Shown: piece after piece, positions 42,957 through 52,053 of the stretch
Numbering within the stretch: the stretch's first letter is position 1
How the letters are laid out: every line of letters begins with the position of its first letter
Origin: CAJCJE01 sp036494465
GTDB lineage: Bacteria; Actinomycetota; Actinomycetes; Mycobacteriales; Pseudonocardiaceae
Direction: 5' to 3'
NCBI GenBank assembly: GCA_036494465.1
Contig: DASXOJ010000267.1
Coordinates: 18,110 to 82,109, forward strand
DNA length: 64,000 bases
The notes under the pieces: model-generated
Seen by the model: only the letters and a program-made list of their open reading frames with translations
Databases searched by the model: none
Told to the model about the DNA's origin: nothing
Position numbers and translations under genes: made by a program

Positions 42957-43726
42957 CACTGGGACATCAAACCCAACGCGACCAGGAGGGTGGCCACTGC
43001 GGGCAGGAAGTTGTTCATCTGGTGGGCGATGATGCTGGCGGGCAGACGCCCGGTGAGCAGCCGGGCAAGGCCGATCGGCACCGCGATCACCAGCAGCAGC
43101 GTGGTGCGCAGCGGTTCGAGGTGGCTGGCCGCGAAGATCGCGGTGCTCAGCCCGAACGCGGCCCAGCGGCCCCATTTCTGGCGTTCGATCGCGCCCCAGA
43201 GCAGCCCCCGGAAGATGATCTCCTCGAAGATCGGGCCGATCAGCCAGATGTAGACGAACATGGCGACGGCGGGCACGACGTCCATCCGGTTGCCGTCGAG
43301 CAGCGAGTCGATCGCGGAACTGGCGTCGTTCGCGCCGACGATCCTGGTCCAGATGTAGGCGGCGATCACGGTGAGCACCATGCCGCTCGCGCCGAGCTTG
43401 AGCCCGACCTTGAGGTCCGGCCAGCTGATCGCCAGCCGCAGGTCGACGACGGGACCGTTGCCGCGCAGTTTGGTGATCGCCACCGCGACCAGCGCGGCGA
43501 GCGCGGTGGGCACGATCGTGCCGATCAGCACGGTGCCGATGGGCACCGGCGCGTTCGGGTCGGGCGGGCCGGGATCGAGGATCGCGGCGAGAAAAACCGC
43601 GGAGAGCAACAACACCGCTTCGACCAAGAGGAACGCGCCGAATCCCCACCGGTGATCCGGTTCGTCGAATCCCGCCACCGGACCGGGGAAGTCGGACGGA
43701 TCATCCGATGCGTGCGGTGTCGTCAC
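42956..43726 (-). CDS. CPBP-family intramembrane metalloprotease (CAAX/Abi type)
   Basis: 256 residues with about six or seven membrane helices. CPBP motif 1 is EEIIFRGLLWG; motif 2 is seen as FAASHLEP; and a later HQMNNF holds the last conserved His/Asn. These are the glutamate/His residues of the Rce1-like fold. Bacterial members process peptides, bacteriocins or signal proteins. A second homologue lies immediately upstream (43808-44764) and pxpA overlaps its stop. Confidence 0.9.
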   Translation of the reverse strand: MTTPHASDDPSDFPGPVAGFDEPDHRWGFGAFLLVEAVLLLSAVFLAAILDPGPPDPNAPVPIGTVLIGTIVPTALAALVAVAITKLRGNGPVVDLRLAISWPDLKVGLKLGASGMVLTVIAAYIWTRIVGANDASSAIDSLLDGNRMDVVPAVAMFVYIWLIGPIFEEIIFRGLLWGAIERQKWGRWAAFGLSTAIFAASHLEPLRTTLLLVIAVPIGLARLLTGRLPASIIAHQMNNFLPAVATLLVALGLMSQ

Positions 43727-43807
43727 AGGCGCCTCCGGGTCAACGTGCAGCGGCGTGCCGATCGAGAATAGGGCGCGCGGCGGCGGTTCGCCCTCTGTTG
43801 TGCCCGG

Positions 43808-44764
43808 TCAGTGCGACAGAAAGAGGATCAACGCGGGCAGCAGGTTGTTGGTCGCGTGCGCGACCATGCTGGAGGAGATCCGCCCGGTGATCATGCGCGC
43901 TGAGCCGATCGCGAGGCCCTGGCAGAACAGCCCGAGGGTGACCTGCGGTTCTTGGTGCGCATAGGCGAAAACGAGCGTGACCAGCACGAGGACCACGTAT
44001 CGATTGATTTTGAAGCTTTCCAGCGCGCCCCAGAGCGCGCCGCGGAACAGCAGTTCCTCGGTGATCGGGGCGCCGATGAAGGCGAACAACGCGAACAGGG
44101 CGAGCCAGATCGTGCGGCCGTCGCCGACGCCGAGCGCGCTCACGCCGCCGCTGGGCTCGGTGCCGGTGAAGAACCGGAACAGCACGATGTCGACCAGGTA
44201 GCCGAGGCCGATGGCGATGCCGCCGCAGGCGATGCCGATGCCCAGATCGCGCCAGCGCATCGCGATGCCGAAGTCGATCTTCGGGCCGTGGCCCTTCCAC
44301 CACGAGAACAGCAGCGGGAAGAACGCGAAGGCCAGGTTGGGGATGAACGCGACGATCAGCAGCGGGCCCGCCGGGGGCGGGTTGCCGGTGGTGCCGTCGA
44401 AGTCGGTCATCGCGTGTCGCAGCACCGGGCTCAGCGCGAGGCCGCCGATGTAGAACACGCCGAGGCCAAGGAAGAACGCGAGGAACGCCCATGCCATCGG
44501 GCCACGCCGCGCCGCAGCGACCTGACCTTCCCAGTCGCGGTCGTGCAGGAACGGGTTGTGCCCGTCGCGGATGTCCCCGATCGGTTGCGCGTAACCGGCC
44601 CAGGACGGCTGGTCGACTGGCGGCGGGGCCTGCTGCGGCTGGGGTTGCGGCGCGTACTGCGGTTGGGGCGGCTGCTGGAAGATCGGGGTGACCGGCACCT
44701 GCGGTGGCGTCGAAACCCGATAGCCCTCCGGAACCCCGTGCGGTCCCTGGTTCGGCTGGTTCAC
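43808..44764 (-). CDS. Second CPBP-family intramembrane protease with Pro/Gln-rich tail
   Basis: 318 residues from GTG 44764. The first 75 residues are Pro/Gln-rich (PQPQYAPQPQPQQAPPP) and probably cytoplasmic. The membrane part has motif 1 EELLFRGALWG, motif 2 FAYAHQEP and the final HATNNLLPAL. It shares clear similarity with the next gene downstream, so the pair arose by duplication. Only an 81-bp gap separates them. Confidence 0.9.
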   Translation of the reverse strand: MNQPNQGPHGVPEGYRVSTPPQVPVTPIFQQPPQPQYAPQPQPQQAPPPVDQPSWAGYAQPIGDIRDGHNPFLHDRDWEGQVAAARRGPMAWAFLAFFLGLGVFYIGGLALSPVLRHAMTDFDGTTGNPPPAGPLLIVAFIPNLAFAFFPLLFSWWKGHGPKIDFGIAMRWRDLGIGIACGGIAIGLGYLVDIVLFRFFTGTEPSGGVSALGVGDGRTIWLALFALFAFIGAPITEELLFRGALWGALESFKINRYVVLVLVTLVFAYAHQEPQVTLGLFCQGLAIGSARMITGRISSSMVAHATNNLLPALILFLSH

Positions 44765-44777
44765 CGCGCCCCCTCGA

Positions 44778-45848
44778 TCACATGTGGATGACTCCGCGCA
44801 GCACGATCCGGCTCGGTTCACGAAGGATGCCGAGATCGAGGCGCGGATCAGCACGGTAGCCGATCAAGTCGGCCGGGGCACCGTCTTTGACCTCGGTCCA
44901 GCCCAGCCATTGCCGCGCCGACCACGACGCGGCGCCGAGCGCGCGTTCCACGCCCAGTCCGGCCTGCGCCAGCGCCAGGATCTCGTCGACGATCCGGCCG
45001 TGGCCGATGCCGCCGCCCGCGTCGGTGCCCGCGTAGACCGGCACACCCGCTTCGACGGCCTTCGACACGGTCTGCCGGGACCGCGCGTACAGCTCGCGCA
45101 TGTGCTTGGCGTAGCTCGGATACCGCTCCGCCGAAGCGGCGATGTCCGGGAAGTTGTCGGTGTTGATCAGCGTGGGCACCAGCGCCGTGCCGCGCCGGGC
45201 CATCTCCGCGATGGTGTCGTCGGTCAGGCCGGTGCCGTGCTCGATGCAGTCGATGCCCGCGTTGATCAGGCCGGGCAGCGCGTCCTCGCCGAACACGTGC
45301 GCGGTCACCCGCGCGCCTGCCTCGTGCGCGGCATCGATCGCACGGACCAGGACGTCGTCGGACCACAGCGGCGCGAGGTCGCCGTCGGTGCGGTCGATCC
45401 AGTCGCCGACCAGTTTGACCCAGCCGTCCGACTGCGCGGCCTGTTCGGCGACGGCGTCGGGCAGCAACTCCTGGTCGTCCAGGTCGATGCCGATCTCCCG
45501 GATGTAGCGCTTGGGCCGGGCGAGGTGCCTGCCCGCGCGCACGATCCTGGGCAGGTCGCGACGTTCCTGCAACGGCCGGGTGTCCAGCGGCGAACCGCAG
45601 TCGCGGATCAGCAGCGTGCCCGCGTCCCGGTCGGCTTCGGCCTGCCGCGCGGCCTCGTCGAGGCCGACCGCGCCGTTCTCGCCGAGCCCGACGTGGCAGT
45701 GCGCGTCGACCAGACCGGGGAGCAGGAAACCGCCGTCGAACACGGTTTCCGCGTCCGGTACCGGAACGGTCCTGATCCGGCCGTTGACCACCCACAGGTC
45801 GCGCTCCTCGCCTTCCGGCAGGAGGACGCCGCGCAGGTGCAGGCTCAC
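44778..45848 (-). CDS. Amidohydrolase family protein
   Basis: 356 residues. The metal-binding HCH of the amidohydrolase superfamily is in GLVDAHCHVG (about 46-55); further ligands are likely the His in ARVTAHVFGED, the His in CIEHGTGL and the Asp in AGTDAGGG. The family hydrolyses C-N bonds in rings or amides; the substrate is unknown. Its GTG start overlaps the ffh stop by 4 nt. An amidohydrolase at this place is also seen in Mycobacterium (Rv2915c). Confidence 0.88.
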   Translation of the reverse strand: MSLHLRGVLLPEGEERDLWVVNGRIRTVPVPDAETVFDGGFLLPGLVDAHCHVGLGENGAVGLDEAARQAEADRDAGTLLIRDCGSPLDTRPLQERRDLPRIVRAGRHLARPKRYIREIGIDLDDQELLPDAVAEQAAQSDGWVKLVGDWIDRTDGDLAPLWSDDVLVRAIDAAHEAGARVTAHVFGEDALPGLINAGIDCIEHGTGLTDDTIAEMARRGTALVPTLINTDNFPDIAASAERYPSYAKHMRELYARSRQTVSKAVEAGVPVYAGTDAGGGIGHGRIVDEILALAQAGLGVERALGAASWSARQWLGWTEVKDGAPADLIGYRADPRLDLGILREPSRIVLRGVIHM

Positions 45849-47398
45849 TTGTTCTTGTTGTTCTTGCCGAAGTTCAGCTTCGACGGGTCGAACCCGGGCG
45901 GCAGCTGGTCGAGACCGGCGAGACCGGGCGGGAGTTCGTTGAGGCCGGACGGCAGCTGCGAGAGGTCGGGCATGCCGCCGGGGAAACCGGGGAAGCCGCC
46001 GCGCGCCTTGGGCTGGGTCGGGCCGCGCCCCTTGCCCTTCTTCCCCTTCTTGCCGCCCTTCTTGGTGGCGCGCCGGGTGTTGCCGCCGGGCATGCCGAAC
46101 CGGCCCGCCATCTGCTGCATCATCTTGCGGGCTTCGAAGAACCGGTTGACCAGGTCGTTGACGTCGCGGACCTCGACACCGGAACCGCGCGAGATGCGCA
46201 GCCGCCGGGAGGCGTTGATCATCTTCGGATCGGCCCGTTCGGCCGGGGTCATGCCACGGATGATCGCCTGCATCCGGTCCAGGTTCTTCTCGTCGAAGTT
46301 GGCGAGCTGATCCTTGAACTGACCGGCGCCGGGCAGCATGCCCAGGATGTTGGCGATCGGACCCATCTTGCGCACCGCGAGCATCTGACCGAGGAAGTCC
46401 TCCAGGGTCAGTTCGCCGGTGCCGATCTTCGCGGCCGCGGTCTGCGCCTGCTCGGCGTCGAAGGCCTGCTCGGCGGCTTCGATGAGGGTGAGCACGTCGC
46501 CCATGCCGAGGATCCGGCTGGCCATCCGGTCCGGGTGGAAGACGTCGAAATCTTCGAGCTTCTCGCCGTTGGACGCGAACATGATCGGCTGACCGGTCAC
46601 CTCGCGGACGCTCAGCGCGGCACCACCGCGCGCGTCACCGTCGAGCTTGGTGAGCACCACGCCGGTGAAGCCGACGCCCTCGGCGAACGCGGTCGCGGTG
46701 TTCACCGCGTCCTGGCCGACCATGGCGTCCACCACGAACAGGATTTCGTCCGGCTTGACGGCGTCGCGGATGTCGATGGCCTGCTGCATCATCTCGGCGT
46801 CCACGCCGAGGCGGCCCGCGGTGTCGACCACGAGGACGTCGTACTGAGCGCGCTTGGCTTCCGCGATGCCGCGCCGGGCCACGTCGACCGGGTCGCCGAC
46901 GCCGTTGCCTGGCTCGGGCGCGAACACGGTCACGCCCGCACGCTCGCCGACCACCTGAAGCTGGGTGACCGCGTTGGGGCGCTGGAGGTCGCAGGCGACC
47001 AGCAGCGGGGTGTGGCCCTGGCCGCCGAGCCACTTGCCGAGCTTGCCCGCGAGCGTGGTCTTACCGGCGCCCTGCAGACCGGCCAGCATGATCACGGTCG
47101 GCGGGTTCTTGGCCAGGTTCACTCGCCGGGTCTCGCCACCGAGCACCCCGACGAGTTCCTCGTTGACGATCTTGACGACCTGCTGGGCCGGGTTGAGGGC
47201 CTGGGAGACCTCGGCGCCCTTGGCCCGCTCCTTGATGCCCGCGACGAAGGTCCGCACCACCGGCAGCGCGACATCGGCTTCGAGCAGCGCGATCCGGATC
47301 TCGCGGGCGGTCGCGTCGATGTCCGCCTCGGACAGCCGGCCCTTGCCACGCAGGTTGCTCAGGACCGTGGTGAGCCGATCGGAAAGGGTGTCGAACAC
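45845..47398 (-). CDS. ffh: Signal recognition particle GTPase Ffh (SRP54)
   Basis: 517 residues from GTG 47398, which starts the canonical FDTLSDRLTTVLSNLRG. Ffh binds signal peptides on the ribosome and docks with FtsY. The GTPase motifs are GLQGAGKTTLAGKLG (P-loop), DTAGR and TKLDGDARGG. The Met-rich M domain follows (LGQMLAVRKMG, then RRLRISRGSG). A Gly/Pro-rich C-terminal tail of about 60 residues ends in Lys/Asn. FtsY is encoded 6 kb away. Confidence 0.96.
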   Translation of the reverse strand: MFDTLSDRLTTVLSNLRGKGRLSEADIDATAREIRIALLEADVALPVVRTFVAGIKERAKGAEVSQALNPAQQVVKIVNEELVGVLGGETRRVNLAKNPPTVIMLAGLQGAGKTTLAGKLGKWLGGQGHTPLLVACDLQRPNAVTQLQVVGERAGVTVFAPEPGNGVGDPVDVARRGIAEAKRAQYDVLVVDTAGRLGVDAEMMQQAIDIRDAVKPDEILFVVDAMVGQDAVNTATAFAEGVGFTGVVLTKLDGDARGGAALSVREVTGQPIMFASNGEKLEDFDVFHPDRMASRILGMGDVLTLIEAAEQAFDAEQAQTAAAKIGTGELTLEDFLGQMLAVRKMGPIANILGMLPGAGQFKDQLANFDEKNLDRMQAIIRGMTPAERADPKMINASRRLRISRGSGVEVRDVNDLVNRFFEARKMMQQMAGRFGMPGGNTRRATKKGGKKGKKGKGRGPTQPKARGGFPGFPGGMPDLSQLPSGLNELPPGLAGLDQLPPGFDPSKLNFGKNNKNK

Positions 47399-47813
47399 GT
47401 CTACAACGCTCCAGCAGGTCGATTGGCGATACCCACGAGCGTAGTCGCTGTTCGCCGGGCCGGTGCGCGGATACGGAACCGGCCGGGACGCACCCCTCGC
47501 GGACAGCGTCCCGGCCAGCCCATGCCGACGGCGGAGCCGACCCGCCATCGACGCCTCGCGAACGCGCATCCACGAGGCAGCCCCCCTGCACCAGCGCCAT
47601 GCGGCCAGACCCCTCGGCTGGCCACAGCTCCTGTTGCCGCGACGTGCCGTCCACCAACGTTTCCGCAGGTCCCGAATAGCACCGCGCTCGGCGCCAACCT
47701 GAGATCAGTCAGTGTTTCCGTCGCGGGCATAGCCTCTTACGCGGGCGGGTCCGCAGGGAGCGTGATCGCGCGGGAACCGGCGTACGTATTCCTACGGAAC
47801 CCGTCCGGGTGTA
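47399..47813. other. Intergenic region between glnD and ffh
   Basis: 415 bp with no convincing gene; small ORFs here show no recognisable domain. A perfect 11-bp stem with 14-nt loop (GGCCGGGACGC and its complement, 47481-47516) lies about 300 nt after the glnD stop and may end that transcript. TACGCT at about 47441-47446, read on the minus strand, is a possible -10 element for ffh. I looked for the conserved core of SRP RNA here and did not see it. Confidence 0.5.
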
Positions 47814-50150
47814 CTACCGAGCAGCCGACAGAACGTGTTCTTCGATGCGCGGACGGTCCGCGGTAGCCAGGCAGAACGAGCTGACCGCGGTCGCGCCGGG
47901 CGTGGCGACCCGGGCCCAGCGGACGTCCGCGCCGCACTCCTCCAACGCGGTCGCGACCCGGTAGAGCAGACCGATCCGGTCGGCGGCGCGCAGTTCGAGC
48001 ACGATCGCGCCGGTCGCCTCGTCGTCGAACCACAACACGTGCGGTTTGGCCCGCTCGCCCGTGGTGTGTGCGTAGTCCTGCTCCTTGGCCAGCAGCTTCG
48101 CCGCGAGCGGCAGCGACCCGTCCAGGGCCCGGCCGAGCTGTTCGCGCAGCAGCGCCGGATCGGGCAGCTGGCCGAAGCGCGGCGCCACCCCGAACACGTC
48201 GACCGCGATGCCGTGATGGCTGCGCAACGTCGCGGAATGCACCTGCAACGAGTTCAGCGCGAGCACACCGGCGGCTCGCGCGAGTAGGCCGGAGCGGTCC
48301 GGTGCGACGACGGTGACGGTCGCGTCCGGCGCGTTACCGGAGATCAGCACGCCGAGTTTGCCGCTGGCCGCCGCCGATTCGGCCAGCTCCTGCTGCTGGC
48401 CGGTCAACGGTTCCGGGCCGGGCGGCGGGGAACCCGCGAGCACGGTGCGGCAGTTGGCGACGAGCTCCGCGACCAGCCCGGCCTTCCAGTCGGTCCAGAC
48501 GCCGGGACCGGTGGCCAGCGAATCGGCTTCGGTCAGCGCGCCGAGCAGTTCGAGCAGCACCAGGTTGCCGTCCAGGGTGTCCACGATCCGGTGCACGGTC
48601 GCGGGATCGGACACGTCGCGGCGGGTCGCGGTGTGCGGCAGCAGCAGGTGGTGGGCGACCATGCCGGACAGGATCGCCACGTCCCGCTCCGCCAGTCCGA
48701 TCCGCTCGCCGACCTGGGCGGCGATGGCCGCGCCGACCTCGGAATGGTCCGTGTCGCGCCCCTTGCCGATGTCGTGCAGGAGGGCACCGAGCAGCAGCAG
48801 GTCCGGCCGGGAGACCGTGGTGGCGAGGCGGCCTGCCTGCACGGTGGTCTGGATGAGGTGCCGGTCGACCGTCCACACGTGCACGGCGTCGCGCGGCGGC
48901 AGGTCGCGCACCGCGCCCCATTCGGGGAACAGCCGCCCCCACAGTCCGGTGCGGTCCAGCGCTTCCACCACGTCGACCAGGCCGCTGCCGGTGGTGAGCA
49001 ACGAGAACAGTGCCTCACGGGCGGCTTTCGGCCAGGGCTTTCGCAGCTCCGGGGCGCGGTCGGCGAGCCGGGTCATGGTGGCGGGCGCGATCGGCAGATT
49101 GGCGCGCGCGGCAGCCGCGGCCAGGCGCAGCAGCAGGGCGGGATCGCGGGCCGGATCGACGTCGCGTGCCAGCGAGACCTCGGCGCCGTGCAGCACCACG
49201 CCTGCGTCCAACGGCCTGCGTACCGGTTGCCGCTGGAAGCCGGGCACCATGCTCCGGCGGGGGGTGGCCGCGCGCACGGTGCGGATTGCCACGTCCACGG
49301 CGTACGCGATGGACCGGCCCGCGGAGGAGAGTTTGCCTGCCAGCTCGAAGCGGTCGGCGAGACCCAGCGACGCCGCGACCTCGTCACCGTCCTGCGCGCG
49401 CAGGACGTCCCGGGCCCGGCCGACCACCCTGCGCAGTTCGGTGCGCACGTCGAGCAGGAGTTCCCTGTCGGCGAGGAGTTCACCGCCCGGCCGATCCACG
49501 AACTGGGCGACGGCAAGGGAATCCAGCAGTTGCAGATCGCGCAGCCCGCCACGGCCGTGCTTGAGATCGGGTTCGACGCGCTGGGCGACCTCGCCGCTGC
49601 GCGCCCACCGCGAGCTCGCCGAGTCGACGAGCTCGCCGAGCCTGCCGCGCGCGGTCATCCGCCACGCGTGCCGCGCCGAGGACACGAGTTGCTCCGCCAT
49701 GTCGGCGTCGCCGGTGATCAGTCGCGCGTCGAGCAGGCCGAGCGCAGCGCGCAGGTCGTTGCCTGCAACGTTCAGCGACTGGCGCACGGTACGCACCGAA
49801 TGGTCCAGCTCGATGCCCGCGTTCCACAGTGGATACCAGAGCTGCTCGGCCAGCGCGGCGATGCCGTCCCGGCCGTCGTGCACCAGCACGAGGTCCAGGT
49901 CGGAATAGGGCACGAACTCCTTGCGCCCCAACGCACCCACCGCGAGCAGCGCGATCCCGCCGCCGCTCACCCCCGCTGTGATGGCGTGCCCGGCGAGCCA
50001 GAAGTCGTGCAGATCGACAAGAGCCGCCCGCAGGTCGGCGCCGACAAGGCGACGCCGACCCGAGGGCGGACTGATCAGCAGATCACGAGCCCAGAGCAGA
50101 TCCGCCGCGGTCGAACCAAGCGGCGGCACTGCCGAATCCGTTGTGCTCAT
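47814..50150 (-). CDS. glnD: PII nucleotidyltransferase / HD hydrolase GlnD
   Basis: 778 residues. It modifies PII according to nitrogen status; in actinobacteria the reaction is adenylylation. The nucleotidyltransferase domain has GRKEFVPYSDLDLVLVHDG (Asp pair), then the PII-modifying helical region with RVEPDLKHGRGGLRDLQ. The HD domain has LLLGALLHDIGKG and a later HH pair. Two ACT domains follow (VTVVAPDRSGLLARA and LRAADRIGLLYRV). It is last in amtB-glnB-glnD, the usual order. Confidence 0.95.
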   Translation of the reverse strand: MSTTDSAVPPLGSTAADLLWARDLLISPPSGRRRLVGADLRAALVDLHDFWLAGHAITAGVSGGGIALLAVGALGRKEFVPYSDLDLVLVHDGRDGIAALAEQLWYPLWNAGIELDHSVRTVRQSLNVAGNDLRAALGLLDARLITGDADMAEQLVSSARHAWRMTARGRLGELVDSASSRWARSGEVAQRVEPDLKHGRGGLRDLQLLDSLAVAQFVDRPGGELLADRELLLDVRTELRRVVGRARDVLRAQDGDEVAASLGLADRFELAGKLSSAGRSIAYAVDVAIRTVRAATPRRSMVPGFQRQPVRRPLDAGVVLHGAEVSLARDVDPARDPALLLRLAAAAARANLPIAPATMTRLADRAPELRKPWPKAAREALFSLLTTGSGLVDVVEALDRTGLWGRLFPEWGAVRDLPPRDAVHVWTVDRHLIQTTVQAGRLATTVSRPDLLLLGALLHDIGKGRDTDHSEVGAAIAAQVGERIGLAERDVAILSGMVAHHLLLPHTATRRDVSDPATVHRIVDTLDGNLVLLELLGALTEADSLATGPGVWTDWKAGLVAELVANCRTVLAGSPPPGPEPLTGQQQELAESAAASGKLGVLISGNAPDATVTVVAPDRSGLLARAAGVLALNSLQVHSATLRSHHGIAVDVFGVAPRFGQLPDPALLREQLGRALDGSLPLAAKLLAKEQDYAHTTGERAKPHVLWFDDEATGAIVLELRAADRIGLLYRVATALEECGADVRWARVATPGATAVSSFCLATADRPRIEEHVLSAAR

Positions 50151-50193
50151 CTGGTGCGTGCTCCCCCGACTGAGTATTGCGTCCGCGTGGCGA

Positions 50194-50532
50194 TTACAAG
50201 GCGTCCACTCCTCGTTCGCCAGTCCGCACCCGCACCACCGCCTCCACCGGGGTCAACCAGACCTTGCCGTCCCCGATGCGACCGGTGCGCGCCGCATCGA
50301 CCAGCGCGTCCACCGCCCGCTCCGCGGTGTCGTCCTCGACCAGCACCTCGACCTTGAGCTTGTTCACAAAGTCCACCGTGTACTCCGCACCCCGGTAGAC
50401 CTCGGTGTGGCCCTTCTGCCGCCCGTAGCCGCGAACCTCGCTGACCGTCATGCCGAGCAGGCCAAGTTGTTCCAGGGCCTCCTTGACGTCGTCCAGGGTG
50501 AACGGCTTGATGATCGCGGTGATCAGCTTCAT
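50194..50532 (-). CDS. glnB: PII nitrogen regulatory protein
   Basis: 112 residues, full PII length. The start MKLITAIIKPFTLDDVKEAL and the T-loop with modification site Y51 (YRGAEYTVDF) are clear, as are the B-loop TGRIGDGKVW and the C-loop. It senses 2-oxoglutarate and ATP/ADP and controls AmtB among others. Its ATG overlaps the amtB stop by 4 nt; by the amtB linkage it could equally be called glnK. Confidence 0.96.
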   Translation of the reverse strand: MKLITAIIKPFTLDDVKEALEQLGLLGMTVSEVRGYGRQKGHTEVYRGAEYTVDFVNKLKVEVLVEDDTAERAVDALVDAARTGRIGDGKVWLTPVEAVVRVRTGERGVDAL

Positions 50533-51875
50533 GACGTTGCGCCTTTCGCGGCGGACGCGGATGCGACGGCGGGGACCGGTGCGGACGGCCGGGAGTGACC
50601 GCTGCCGCTGGCCGTATCGGCGAACTCGTACGCGCCTTCCGCGTGTTCGGCTTCGTCGATGCCCATCGCTTCGGAATCGTCGTCGATCCGGAACCCGATG
50701 GTCTTCTTGATGACCCAGCCAATCGCGTAGGTGAGCACGAAGGAGTAGATCATCACCGCGCCCGCTGCCACCACTTGTCGCCACAGCTGGTTGAGCCCGC
50801 CGCCGTAGAACAGACCGTTGCCACCCGCCGAGTTCACGCTGATGGTGGCGAAGAAGCCGATCAGCACGGTGCCGATGATGCCGCCGACCAGGTGCACGCC
50901 GACCACGTCGAGCGAATCGTCGAAGCCGAGCTTGAACTTCAGGCCGACCGCGAGCGCACACACCGCACCCGCGACGATGCCGATGACCAGCGCACCGAGC
51001 GGGTTGACGAAACCACACGCAGGCGTGATCGCGACGAGTCCGGCGACCGCGCCGGAGGCCGCACCGAGCGTGGTCGGTTTGCCGTCCCGGATCTGCTCCA
51101 CCACCAGCCAGGCCAGCACGGCAGACGCGGTGGCGACGGTGGTCGTGGTGAATGCGACCGAGGCCAGGTCACCCGCGGTCAGCGCGGAACCGGCGTTGAA
51201 GCCGTACCAGCCGAACCACAGCAGGCTGGCGCCGAGCAGGACGAACGGCACGTTGTGCGGGCGGTGCTGTTCCTTGGGCCACCGCTTGCGTTTGCCGAGT
51301 AGCAGCGCCAGTGCGAGACCGGCCGAACCCGCGTTGATATGGACCGCGGTACCACCGGCGAAGTCGAATGCCTTGAGTTTGTTGGCGATCCAGCCACCGA
51401 GGTTGCCCGCGCCGGTGAAGCCGTCGAAGGAGAACACCCAGTGCGCGACCGGGAAGTACACGACGGTCACCCAGAGCGCCACGAACAGCGTCCAGGACCA
51501 GAACTTGGCGCGGTCGGCGATCGCGCCCGAGATGAGCGCGGGCGTGATGACCGCGAACATGAGTTGGAACATGACAAAGGACAGCGTGGTGATCTGGTCG
51601 GGTTTGGCGCCCGCCAGAGTGCCGATCGTGTTGTTCAGCAACGCGTTGTGCAGACCGCCGACGAGCCTGCCGAACGCGTCGTTGCCGAAAGCCTCGCTGT
51701 AGCCGAAAAGCATCCACAGGACGCCCACGACACCGAGCGTGATGAAGTTCATCATCAGCATGTTGAGCACGCTCTTGCGTCGAACCATGCCGCCGTAGAA
51801 GAACGCGAGCCCCGGTGTCATCAGCATGACCAGGGCGGCGCTGGCCAGCACCCAGGCGGTATCTCCGCTGTTCAC
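50529..51875 (-). CDS. amtB: Ammonium transporter
   Basis: 448 residues from GTG 51875, which has GGAGG 5 nt upstream. An 11-helix Amt channel with family patterns GLAFFYGGMVRRKSVLNM, then PVAHWVFS (first pore His region), and DDSLDVVGVHLVGGIIG (second). The C-terminal tail of 60 residues is Ala/Ser/Glu-rich. A GlnR box and a -10 element (TAACAC, 51897-51902) lie just upstream, so expression should rise under nitrogen limitation. Confidence 0.95.
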   Translation of the reverse strand: MNSGDTAWVLASAALVMLMTPGLAFFYGGMVRRKSVLNMLMMNFITLGVVGVLWMLFGYSEAFGNDAFGRLVGGLHNALLNNTIGTLAGAKPDQITTLSFVMFQLMFAVITPALISGAIADRAKFWSWTLFVALWVTVVYFPVAHWVFSFDGFTGAGNLGGWIANKLKAFDFAGGTAVHINAGSAGLALALLLGKRKRWPKEQHRPHNVPFVLLGASLLWFGWYGFNAGSALTAGDLASVAFTTTTVATASAVLAWLVVEQIRDGKPTTLGAASGAVAGLVAITPACGFVNPLGALVIGIVAGAVCALAVGLKFKLGFDDSLDVVGVHLVGGIIGTVLIGFFATISVNSAGGNGLFYGGGLNQLWRQVVAAGAVMIYSFVLTYAIGWVIKKTIGFRIDDDSEAMGIDEAEHAEGAYEFADTASGSGHSRPSAPVPAVASASAAKGATS

Positions 51876-51924
51876 ATCGTCCTCCCGCACCGAAAAGTGT
51901 TAGGGGGAAGGATCGAGAGGCGCT

Positions 51925-51962
51925 GTTTCACCCGAACGCGTGCAAAGTTTCAACGAGGTGAA
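51925..51962 (-). promoter_or_regulatory. GlnR binding site upstream of amtB
   Basis: On the amtB strand: TTCAC, 6 nt, GAAAC, 6 nt, CGCGT, 6 nt, GAAAC. Three of the four half-sites fit the actinobacterial GlnR consensus gTnAC-n6-GaAAC-n6-GtnAC-n6-GaAAC, with exact 11-bp spacing. It ends 50 nt before the start codon and just upstream of a TAACAC -10 element, the usual place for GlnR activation. Confidence 0.85.
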
Positions 51963-52041
51963 CTGTCCGCACCGCCGTGTTACGACCAGGTTTCCGCTCC
52001 GCAACGGAGCGGTGGCGCACCGTAGCGCCGGGTCGGAACGC

Positions 52042-52053
52042 TAGCGTTGACCG
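52042..52053 (+). promoter_or_regulatory. Leaderless-type -10 element for rlmA
   Basis: TAGCGT at 52042-52047 lies 6 nt before GTG 52054, the spacing expected if transcription starts at the start codon itself. No ribosome site precedes the gene, which agrees with leaderless expression. Confidence 0.5.

Noticed and set aside
47463..47702. Small ORFs between glnD and ffh
   Set aside because: No ribosome sites or recognisable domains; composition is that of non-coding GC-rich DNA.
47399..47813. Possible SRP (4.5S) RNA gene next to ffh
   Set aside because: The conserved apical-loop core with GGAAG and the asymmetric bulge was not found on either strand.
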